A stretch of 19,222 nucleotides of DNA from Desulfobacterales bacterium (GTDB taxonomy: Bacteria > Desulfobacterota > Desulfobacteria > Desulfobacterales > C00003060): NCBI GenBank assembly GCA_030616425.1, contig JAUWXJ010000018.1, positions 1-19,222 on the forward strand, in the 5' to 3' direction. The notes below the pieces were generated by a model. The model did not search any database, had not been told where the DNA came from, and worked only from the letters and a program-made list of their open reading frames with translations. Within the stretch, counting starts at the first letter, position 1; each line of letters opens with the position of its first letter. The position numbers were made by a program, and so were the translations under genes. Shown here piece after piece: positions 6,849 through 13,496 of the stretch.

Positions 6849-8780
6849 TTAATCCCTTTGCAATCTGAGAAACTGAAGGAGTCCGCCCGCGAGTACCACA
6901 TCCTTTTCTCTTGCATCCAAATCGACACACACCTCAAAGGTGCTCCCACGAGTTGTATTCACAACATGAAAGGTCCTGCTGTTTTCCAAAAACTTTGCCA
7001 CATCTTCAATAACGAGGCGGTCGCCAGGCCGAATTTGCTCAAGCTCGTCATCTCCCACAAAGCTCATTGGAAGAATTCCAAAATTGATGAGGTTAGACCT
7101 ATGAATCCTGGCAAAAGAGCGGGCTATAACCCCTTTGATCCCCAGGACCATAGGTGCCAAGGCCGCATGTTCCCGGCTAGAACCCTGGCCGTAGTTCCAG
7201 CCGGCTACGATGAATCCACCATCCCTTTCTCTGGCTCTTTTGGCAAAACCAGGATCCTGAGATGAAAAAACGTATTCTGAAATGGCCGGGATATTGGATC
7301 GCAGAGACATTATGTGGGCGCCCGCCGGCATAATGTCATCTGTTGTAATGTCGTCTCCCAGGCGTATCAATACCTCGCCCTCGAGCGTCTCAGGCACGGC
7401 CTGGCCCTTGGGAAGGGGTTTAATGTTAGGGCCTCGCATGACCTCGACAGACTCAGGGGCGTCTGAAGGTGGTACAAAGAGGTGGTCAATCACCGGAAAA
7501 ACTTCGGGCATGGAGACCTTGGGTGGCTGACCGAACGACCTCGGATCCGTGAGTTCACCTGTCACGGCGGAGACTGCAGCTACCTGGGGGCTGCAGAGGT
7601 AGAGTTTGGCGCTCGGCGTGCCGCTTCGCCCCTCGAAATTTCGATTAAACGTCCTGAGACTAATGCCTCCGGTAGGAGGAGATTGTCCAATACCAATGCA
7701 GGGACCGCAGGCACATTCAAGGATGCGGGCCCCGGCCCTTATAATATCGCCGAGTGCCCCGCTCTCGGCCAGTGCGTCCAGCACCTGCCTGGAACCGGGT
7801 GCTATCACAAGGCTCGTTTCCCGATGCACATACTCTCCTTTCAGGATAGCTGCCACAGCCGCCAGGTCCATGTACGAGGAATTAGTGCAACTCCCTATGA
7901 CCACCTGGTCGAGTTTCAGCCCGGCAATATCTGTCACGGCACAGACTTGGTCCGGCATGTGCGGCTGAGCTACCAATGGTTCCAGTTCGCTGAGGTTTAT
8001 GGTCAGGCCCTCAGCATAGGACGCATCAGGGTCTGCGGAAAGGGACTTAAAGACCTTCTCTCTTCCCTGGGATTTCAAGAATTGATGAGTAATTTCGTCA
8101 CTCGGAAAGATGGAACTTGTAGCCCCGGTTTCTGCGCCCATGTTGGCAATCGTGGCCCGCTCGGGTACAGACAGAGTAGCCACGCCAGGGCCACCATATT
8201 CGAACACTTTACCAACACCACCTTTGACCGTGACCAGCTGGAGCAGTTTCAGGATAATGTCCTTGGCTGTAACCCAAGGAGAGGGTGCCCCCTCCAGCCG
8301 CACCAGCACCACCTCCGGACAGGTCAGATGGAAGGGGTAACCTGCCATGGCTGTGGCAACGTCAAGGCCCCCTGCCCCGATAGCCAGCATTCCAAGGCCC
8401 CCTGCTGTTGATGTATGGCTGTCAGAGCCGAGGAGGGTGTCACCCGGAACCCCAAATCGCTCCAAGTGAACCTGGTGACAGATTCCATTGCCCGGCCCGG
8501 AAAAGATAACACCGTACTTGGCTGCAAAGGACTTTAGAAACCTGTGGTCATCACTATTTTGAAACCCAGCCTGAAACGTATTGTGATCCACGTAACTGAC
8601 CGAACGTTTTGTGGCAACCCTGGGCACCTCAAGCGCCTCAAACTCCAGACACGCCATTGTACCTGTGGCATCCTGGGTGAGGGTCTGGTCAATCGGAAGC
8701 TCTACGGACTCCCTGGGCTTGGGGGCTGGGCTTATCCCGTGTGCCTCTATGATCTTCTCAAAAAGGTTCTTGCCTGACAT
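6849..8780 (-). CDS. Aconitate hydratase (short single-chain bacterial type)
   Basis: The 643-residue enzyme interconverts citrate and isocitrate through cis-aconitate in the TCA cycle, using a 4Fe-4S cluster. The cluster ligands are visible as C298 in VIGSCTNSS and C358/C361 in ECACGPCIGIG. Other signature sites are DHN (65-67), SDSHT (119-123), GRSGTPSAKLYL, and the C-terminal swivel-domain block NYGQGSSREHAAL. At 643 residues it is much shorter than AcnA (about 890) and AcnB (about 865); it matches the compact aconitase type seen in deltaproteobacteria and Aquificales. The start at 8780 is supported by AGGAGA a few bases upstream. It heads the minus-strand unit aconitase-foldase-radical SAM. 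A leucine-pathway or homoaconitase role is possible for such compact enzymes, but the full-length single chain favours aconitase. Confidence 0.92.
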   Translation of the reverse strand: MSGKNLFEKIIEAHGISPAPKPRESVELPIDQTLTQDATGTMACLEFEALEVPRVATKRSVSYVDHNTFQAGFQNSDDHRFLKSFAAKYGVIFSGPGNGICHQVHLERFGVPGDTLLGSDSHTSTAGGLGMLAIGAGGLDVATAMAGYPFHLTCPEVVLVRLEGAPSPWVTAKDIILKLLQLVTVKGGVGKVFEYGGPGVATLSVPERATIANMGAETGATSSIFPSDEITHQFLKSQGREKVFKSLSADPDASYAEGLTINLSELEPLVAQPHMPDQVCAVTDIAGLKLDQVVIGSCTNSSYMDLAAVAAILKGEYVHRETSLVIAPGSRQVLDALAESGALGDIIRAGARILECACGPCIGIGQSPPTGGISLRTFNRNFEGRSGTPSAKLYLCSPQVAAVSAVTGELTDPRSFGQPPKVSMPEVFPVIDHLFVPPSDAPESVEVMRGPNIKPLPKGQAVPETLEGEVLIRLGDDITTDDIMPAGAHIMSLRSNIPAISEYVFSSQDPGFAKRARERDGGFIVAGWNYGQGSSREHAALAPMVLGIKGVIARSFARIHRSNLINFGILPMSFVGDDELEQIRPGDRLVIEDVAKFLENSRTFHVVNTTRGSTFEVCVDLDAREKDVVLAGGLLQFLRLQRD

Positions 8781-8813
8781 AACGTCTCCTACAAATAATG
8801 CGGGACAAAAATC

Positions 8814-8837
8814 AGCCCATCTCCTGTGGATGGGGCT
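8814..8837 (-). terminator. Hairpin with T-run in the aconitase leader (possible attenuator)
   Basis: On the minus strand AGCCCCATC pairs with GATGGGCT (one bulged C) around a seven-base loop, and is followed by GATTTTTG. It lies between the predicted promoter and the aconitase start. A + strand T-run also flanks it. It could be an attenuator of the aconitase unit or a bidirectional terminator; no switching partner is evident. Confidence 0.4.
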
Positions 8838-8892
8838 TTTTCAATTAGCACCAAAGCATGACTTCGTCAACGCCAAGGAAAGGCGTCATCCA

Positions 8893-8921
8893 ATATTATC
8901 AAAGAGATTAAGAATTGACAA
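8893..8921 (-). promoter_or_regulatory. Sigma-70-type promoter for the aconitase unit
   Basis: On the minus strand TTGTCA (8921-8916) and TAATAT (8898-8893) are separated by 17 bases. Transcription would start near 8886, giving a leader of about 105 bases before the aconitase ATG. The -35 box overlaps that of the divergent FKBP promoter. Confidence 0.55.
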
Positions 8922-8941
8922 CCGGTCTTAATCGTTATAAA
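8915..8941 (+). promoter_or_regulatory. Sigma-70-type promoter for the FKBP isomerase gene
   Basis: A perfect -35 box TTGACA (8915-8920) and TATAAA (8936-8941) are separated by 15 bases, somewhat short. The box lies about 50-80 bases before the ATG at 8998 and shares its bases with the divergent aconitase -35 box. Confidence 0.45.
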
Positions 8942-8997
8942 AATTTTGGGATATCTGACTATCATAATTCCACCTTGCACAAATGAAAGGAAGGGAG

Positions 8998-9426
8998 ATG
9001 GCGCAGGCAAAACAAGGTGACACCGTTAAGGTTCACTACACGGGCAAATTAGAGGACGGCACTCTGTTTGAGACCTCCATTGACCGTAACCCGCTGCAAT
9101 TTACAATCGGCGAGGGTCAGATAATACCAGGTTTTGAAAAAGCCGTAATCGGAATGAACCCCGGCGAGTCGAAGATCGCCAAAGTCCCTGTGGATGAGGC
9201 GTATGGCCCCCCCCTTGAGGAAATGGTAGTTACGGTAGATAGAAATCGCCTTCCAGCAGACCTAAAACCAGAGATCGATCAGCGGCTACAAATCCGTCAA
9301 GCAGATGGGAGAACAACTATAGCTATGGTTACAGATGTCTCTGAATCGAGCGTGACGTTAGATACTAACCATGCCTTGGCCGGCAAAGACCTGACCTTTG
9401 ATATCCAGCTCATAGAGATCGTTTAA
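8998..9426 (+). CDS. FKBP/SlyD-like peptidyl-prolyl cis-trans isomerase
   Basis: A 142-residue cytoplasmic protein with the SlyD-like FKBP layout. The first half-domain shows VKVHYTGKLEDGTLFE and GEGQIIPGFEKAVIGM. An insert-in-flap segment (about 66-122) starts after EAYGP. The fold closes with NHALAGKDLTFDIQLIEI. It isomerises proline peptide bonds and acts as a chaperone. There is no signal peptide and no His-rich metal-binding tail, unlike E. coli SlyD. The start at 8998 (MAQAKQG) is preferred over the ATG at 8983: AAAGGA lies six bases upstream of 8998, and the family begins at about this point. The gene is monocistronic and divergent from aconitase. Confidence 0.9.
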   Translation: MAQAKQGDTVKVHYTGKLEDGTLFETSIDRNPLQFTIGEGQIIPGFEKAVIGMNPGESKIAKVPVDEAYGPPLEEMVVTVDRNRLPADLKPEIDQRLQIRQADGRTTIAMVTDVSESSVTLDTNHALAGKDLTFDIQLIEIV

Positions 9427-9679
9427 GCGTTTTGCCTATGTTCACACAACACCGGGCTTTCTCCGGTAGAGACAAGTGCGACTAAGAAAATGACGAATAT
9501 GAGGCCCGCGGAATACGACATATGACACAAGCTTTGCGACCGACCCTGCAAATCCTATCACTGTTACATATAGGCTCCATTTAGTGACAACACCTGAAAA
9601 AAATTAGGAAAATTTGCCTGCTACCCTAAAGTTTTTTGCTACACCGACCGATAAAAAGTAAATAAAGGCAAACTTGCAC

Positions 9680-11143
9680 ATGAAAACCGAAGAAACAACC
9701 ATCGACAAAATTGAGGAAAGGTTGTGGCAATTAGTACTGCTGGCAGTGGTTGTTATTCTCTTTTTAGCCCTGGCATTGATAGCTCTGACATTCCTGGGAT
9801 TGTTTGGAAAATCAGAATTTATCATACTATCAAATAATGCCTATAGGTACTCCATATTCATGGCGATTCTGGTACTCCTTTTCTGTGGGTACATGATCGT
9901 CTGTCAGCGAAAGCTGATTCAGCTTTCCCGAGCCTTCTTTAAGGAAAAAGAAGCCGCTGCCACGTTGGGCCAGGATGTTAAGACTCTCAGCTCGCTGCTG
10001 GAGGTAAGCTCTAGCATCAATTCTCAACAGAAGCTATCGGACATCTTGGATATCATTACTAGGGAGATGTTGACCTGTTTTCAGGCAGATCAATCATCCC
10101 TAATGCTTCTTGATAAAAAATCCAAATTGCTTGAAACCAAGGCGGCTTCCGGTGAAGGTCACGAATTTACAAAAGATGCCTTGATCCCCATGGGGAAAAG
10201 CATAGCTGGGCGGGTGGTTGAGAGCGGCAAACCATTGCTGCTAAATGGTCGAGTCGATCCTGCCAACTTCCCTGGAACCGAAGAAAAAGATAGACGTATA
10301 AGCTCGGCTATGAGCGTACCACTAAAGATCGGCGAAGAAAATATCGGTGTGCTGAACGTAAACATAGTCGACAGAGATCGAACATTCTCTGAAACCGACC
10401 TACAATTGATAAGCATTTTTGCCAACAATGCTGCCGTAGCAATACATAACTCTACGCTCTTGGAAAAAAAGGACGAGCATATAAGATTGGAAACGATATT
10501 TGAACAGTTTCATTCACCTCGGGTTGCCCAAGAATTGACCAAAAAGTTAGATGCCCAGGACCAACCGACCGAAATGAGAGCAAAGCTCGAAATGACCATC
10601 TTGTTTGCAGACATCCGAGGATTCACCACTGTGATGGCCCTCTTGAAGCTCGAGGATATTATGGATTTTCTGGATGAGTTCTACAACGCTATGACCAAAA
10701 CAGTCTTTAATAATGACGGGAGCATTGACAAGTTTATCGGTGATGAGGTGATGGCCTTCTTTGGGGGCCCTGTGCCCTTAGAAAATTCCAGTGAAAGTGG
10801 TGTTAAAGCAGCCATGGAAATGCTGGCTTCTTTTCAAGCGCTAAAAGAGAAATTTCCGAAAAATTCCCCTTATTTTGAGGACTTAGGGATTGGGATTGGT
10901 GTCACCACAGGCGAAGTATTCGTCGGAAATGTTGGTTCAAGAAGACATTACGATTACACTGTTATTGGCAGCGCCGTCAATCTTGCCAGAAGGATGTGTT
11001 CCTATGCGGAATCTAATCAGATCCTTGCCACCAAAAAAACTCTCACGAATATATCTGGGATGGTCTCCTCGGAATTTGTTGAGAATGTCTCGTTCAAGGG
11101 TATTCCGGAACCGGTCGATATATACAAAATCACTTCAGTCTAA
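9680..11143 (+). CDS. Membrane-bound GAF-domain class III adenylate cyclase
   Basis: A 487-residue signalling protein. Two transmembrane segments (about 16-43 and 56-76) with a very short loop between them anchor it. A GAF sensor domain follows (about 105-262, with SVPLKIGEENIGVLNV), then a class III nucleotidyl cyclase domain (about 300-480). Catalytic residues are intact: metal-binding D311 in FADIRGF and D355 in IGDEVMAFF; K351 in DKFIGD and the D/T of DYTVIG, which select adenine; and the N434-x3-R438 pair in NLARRM. It should therefore make cAMP from ATP. There is no HAMP domain. ATG at 9680 is used; a TTG at 9674 has better spacing to AAAGG and would add two residues. A terminator follows at once, so the gene is monocistronic. 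What the GAF domain senses is unknown. Confidence 0.9.
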   Translation: MKTEETTIDKIEERLWQLVLLAVVVILFLALALIALTFLGLFGKSEFIILSNNAYRYSIFMAILVLLFCGYMIVCQRKLIQLSRAFFKEKEAAATLGQDVKTLSSLLEVSSSINSQQKLSDILDIITREMLTCFQADQSSLMLLDKKSKLLETKAASGEGHEFTKDALIPMGKSIAGRVVESGKPLLLNGRVDPANFPGTEEKDRRISSAMSVPLKIGEENIGVLNVNIVDRDRTFSETDLQLISIFANNAAVAIHNSTLLEKKDEHIRLETIFEQFHSPRVAQELTKKLDAQDQPTEMRAKLEMTILFADIRGFTTVMALLKLEDIMDFLDEFYNAMTKTVFNNDGSIDKFIGDEVMAFFGGPVPLENSSESGVKAAMEMLASFQALKEKFPKNSPYFEDLGIGIGVTTGEVFVGNVGSRRHYDYTVIGSAVNLARRMCSYAESNQILATKKTLTNISGMVSSEFVENVSFKGIPEPVDIYKITSV

Positions 11144-11177
11144 TTATTTGTCTATAGAGTCTTCATAGGAATAAACG

Positions 11178-11208
11178 ACCACCCGCTGTGCGGGTGGTTT
11201 TGTTTTGC
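11178..11208 (+). terminator. Rho-independent terminator of the cyclase gene
   Basis: A perfect nine-pair stem ACCACCCGC/GCGGGTGGT with a three-base TGT loop (11178-11198) is followed by TTTTGTTTT. It begins 34 bases after the cyclase stop codon. Confidence 0.9.
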
Positions 11209-11238
11209 GGAATGTCAGTTCCATCGATTAAGTTTGCT

Positions 11239-11257
11239 CCCCGTGCAAAGCACGGGG
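11239..11257. repeat. GC-rich hairpin R3, IS605-end-like
   Basis: CCCCGTGC/GCACGGGG is a perfect eight-pair stem with an AAA loop, flanked by TTGCT and TTTCATTGC. The stem is identical to one stem of repeat R1, and the flank recalls the R1/R2 end (CACATTG). It may be a remnant of the same family in opposite orientation. It lacks the companion GTAA hairpin and the GNRA loop. Confidence 0.4.
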
Positions 11258-11302
11258 TTTCATTGCAAACAATGGACTCGTCAAAAGGTTTTTAAACAGC
11301 CT

Positions 11303-11812
11303 CTAGACAATATCCGGAAGCCTTTCCACGTGTTCTTCGGGAACGCTCACCGCAGCATGCTGTCCCAATGCCTCAATAGCCACCACCACGCGCCCGAAAC
11401 CACGATACCTCACAAAGATGCCTATCACGCCTGCAAAAGGCCCTTCCACAACCATAACACGATCCCCTTTTCTAAACCGAGTACCGGTTTCCACTGGGTT
11501 ATCACCGTCAACCATGATGCGAAGGGAATCAATCGCTTCATCCGGAACGGATATTGGGCCGTCCTTGTTTCCAATGATACGGACTACGCCCATGGTTTTC
11601 ACGATCTCGAGGCGCTCAAGAGGATTCAGATCACTTCTTGTAAAGACATAGCCGGAAAAAAGAGGAACCCTGATCTTCTTGCGCCGGTCCCGGCGCTTGC
11701 TCATCACCGTTATCTTTGGGAGAAAGACCTCAAGGGATTTCCCGTTTAGCCCATCAAAGACGACCTGTTCAAAGCGGCTTCGGGTGTGAAGCACGTACCA
11801 GGCAGCATGCAT
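11303..11812 (-). CDS. NusG-family specialised antiterminator (RfaH/UpxY-like)
   Basis: A 169-residue NusG paralogue. The NGN domain (about 1-100) begins AAWYVLHTRSRFE and includes the block PLFSGYVFTR. A C-terminal KOW domain (about 110-165) shows RKGDRVMVVEGPFAGVIGIF. Such proteins bind elongating RNA polymerase and suppress termination in long envelope or polysaccharide operons. The ATG at 11812 is chosen because the family starts at WYVLHT and AAAGGA lies about ten bases upstream. The open frame could start at TTG 11875, overlapping the glycosyltransferase stop, but that TTG has poor spacing. It lies downstream of the glycosyltransferase in the same direction. Its target operon and any ops-like site are not visible. 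It is not the housekeeping NusG, which normally sits with secE and rplK. Confidence 0.85.
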   Translation of the reverse strand: MHAAWYVLHTRSRFEQVVFDGLNGKSLEVFLPKITVMSKRRDRRKKIRVPLFSGYVFTRSDLNPLERLEIVKTMGVVRIIGNKDGPISVPDEAIDSLRIMVDGDNPVETGTRFRKGDRVMVVEGPFAGVIGIFVRYRGFGRVVVAIEALGQHAAVSVPEEHVERLPDIV

Positions 11813-11871
11813 TTCAGTTTGATCCTTTACCAATCTTGCTTTTTCCAATTGACGATTGATTAAAAGTGGCT

Positions 11872-13098
11872 TCAAAACCCTTTAGCAGCAGAGACCAATC
11901 CAATATAAAGACGGCTCATATCCCTCAGCAGGCGGCTTAGGTCGTAACGTGAAAAAACGAACTCCCGGGCCCCCTCGGCAAGCCTCTGCCTGAGTTCAGG
12001 CCTCTCGAGTATCTGCTCAACTTTTTTCACAAAATCGCCGCTATCTTCTATGTCTGCCAGGAATCCTGTAACACCGTGTTCAATGAGATCAACAACACCT
12101 CCAACCGGAGCAGCCACCACCGGGCATCCTGACGCCATCGCCTCAATAACTGCAACCGGAGTCCCCTCATTCTTGGAGGTCAGTACAAGCAAGTCAATCG
12201 CCTTATAAACAGTCTCAATCTCAGTTTGCCAGCCCAGGAAAAGGACCCGGTCCTGAAGCCCTTTATCCCGGACCATGTTTTGTAACATCTCGCGCTCCGA
12301 GCCGTCACCCACAATGACAAAAAGTGCATCCTCCCGTCTTTGTGAAAGCGTTTCCGCTACTTCCACAAATAAGGCGAGATTCTTTACTGCTGTTAGCCTG
12401 CCCACGCAGCCGATAATCTCTTTTCCGCTCGGTAATCCAAGCCTTTTCAGGGCCGCCTCCTTATCGAAGGGCCTTAGAAATTTGGAAAGGTCGAAACCGA
12501 GGCGGATAACCTCTATTTTTCTTTTGGCATATATGCAGGCTGCGATTTCCTCCCGCTGATGAGGACTTATGGTAATAATCCGTGTAGTCAAAAGAGTCAG
12601 GCCCCTTTCAATCGCCATAAAGCACCAGCTCTTTAACGGCGAAAAGTAGCTGTGGAATACATGGCCGTGAAAGGTATGGATAACTATGGGAACTCCAGCC
12701 AGTGCCGCTGCTATTCGGCCAACTGTGCCCGCCTTGGCAGTGTGGGTATGCACTATGTCCGGTCTGTGGCGGCGAATCATTCGCCAGAGCTTAAATATCG
12801 ATTTAACGTCACGTATGATAGAAATTTCTCGTCCAAGCTCAGGAAAAACCACTGGAGTCACGCCCAGTGCTTCAGCTAAGTAGCTCATATCCCCCTCGCT
12901 AGGTCCGACTCTGCCTGTAATCAATACGGTTTCGAACCGATCGCTGTCCAGGCCGCTTGAGAGATTAAGGACATGGATCGCCGGTCCCCCGATATTGAGA
13001 CGGGCAATCACACGGAAAATCTTGATCTTGTGGCTGGGTTTTGCCGCCTGGCTAAATTGCTCATTCAATGGCTGCCTCAATCTTTCCTTATCCAACAT
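11872..13098 (-). CDS. GT4-family glycosyltransferase
   Basis: A 408-residue GT-B fold glycosyltransferase of family 4. The N-terminal acceptor half has VIARLNIGGPAIHVLNL, HTHTAKAG and TFHGHVFHSYFS. The C-terminal nucleotide-sugar half has GCVGRLTAVKN and the E-x7-E motif (E311 and E319) in NEGTPVAVIEAMASG. It is a retaining enzyme that adds a sugar to a lipid-linked or polysaccharide acceptor at the inner face of the inner membrane; the sugar and acceptor cannot be read. The ATG at 13098 is the furthest upstream possible, since a TAA lies three codons before it, but no good ribosome binding site is seen. With the NusG paralogue downstream and lptD upstream, it likely serves exopolysaccharide or LPS synthesis. 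Confidence 0.88.
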   Translation of the reverse strand: MLDKERLRQPLNEQFSQAAKPSHKIKIFRVIARLNIGGPAIHVLNLSSGLDSDRFETVLITGRVGPSEGDMSYLAEALGVTPVVFPELGREISIIRDVKSIFKLWRMIRRHRPDIVHTHTAKAGTVGRIAAALAGVPIVIHTFHGHVFHSYFSPLKSWCFMAIERGLTLLTTRIITISPHQREEIAACIYAKRKIEVIRLGFDLSKFLRPFDKEAALKRLGLPSGKEIIGCVGRLTAVKNLALFVEVAETLSQRREDALFVIVGDGSEREMLQNMVRDKGLQDRVLFLGWQTEIETVYKAIDLLVLTSKNEGTPVAVIEAMASGCPVVAAPVGGVVDLIEHGVTGFLADIEDSGDFVKKVEQILERPELRQRLAEGAREFVFSRYDLSRLLRDMSRLYIGLVSAAKGF

Positions 13099-13140
13099 AA
13101 TGCATTAACAGCCGTACTTTTTCCCCTTTCGTGTCGGTTC

Positions 13141-13251
13141 AGGTAGTCAGGGGAACCGCTTCTCTTCGGCCCCCAATGCCTTTCAAGGGTATGCCGTTAC
13201 CCTTGGTGGAAATGGCTGGAGGCCTACGTTCAGCGGTTTCCCTGACTACCT
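13141..13251. repeat. Foldback element A with 20-base inverted ends
   Basis: AGGTAGTCAGGGGAACCGCT (13141-13160) is matched in reverse complement by 13232-13251 with one mismatch in 20. A second hairpin lies inside: AAGGGTA/TACCCTT around a six-base loop. The size of 111 bp and precise inverted ends suit a miniature inverted-repeat element or a structured RNA 3' of lptD. No coding content is seen. Confidence 0.75.
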
Positions 13252-13288
13252 ATCGCGAACTATTGCACTTTTTTGCTGCCTGTTTCTT

Positions 13289-13410
13289 CCTCGGTGAGAA
13301 GGGAATTTTCTGAGAAAGCCATGATACCGTGGACTTGGCAAGGTGCTTCAGCCAAGCCGGACAAATATTATCACGGCTTTTGAAGAAAATTCCCTTCTCA
13401 TCAACCGAGG
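13289..13410. repeat. Foldback element B, long imperfect palindrome
   Basis: CCTCGGT followed by GAGAAGGGAATTTTCT (13289-13311) pairs with AGAAAATTCCCTTCTC plus ACCGAGG (13384-13410), with a four-base bulge. Pairing continues inward as CTTGGC/GCCAAG (13334-13339 and 13351-13356). The arms differ from those of element A, so this is a separate foldback. An 88-codon minus-strand frame crosses it but looks incidental. Confidence 0.75.
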
Positions 13411-13496
13411 CCTCCAACGCATAATCTGTACTATACAGGACGTGTATGTTCAGGCCCACAGGCCCACCCAAGTTTGAACGACCGCCTCCGGGTAGC

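Larger units (their letters stand above)
13099..13496. other. Intergenic region between lptD and the glycosyltransferase gene
   Basis: This 398-base stretch holds foldback elements A and B, listed separately, and otherwise shows no gene, no clear promoter and no rho-independent terminator. Foldback pairing accounts for more than half of its length. Confidence 0.5.

Noticed and set aside
7482..8411. Long + strand open frame (309 codons) inside the aconitase gene
   Set aside because: It lies antisense to a clearly coding aconitase with intact cluster ligands; the long frame is a by-product of codon bias, and its translation has no family resemblance.
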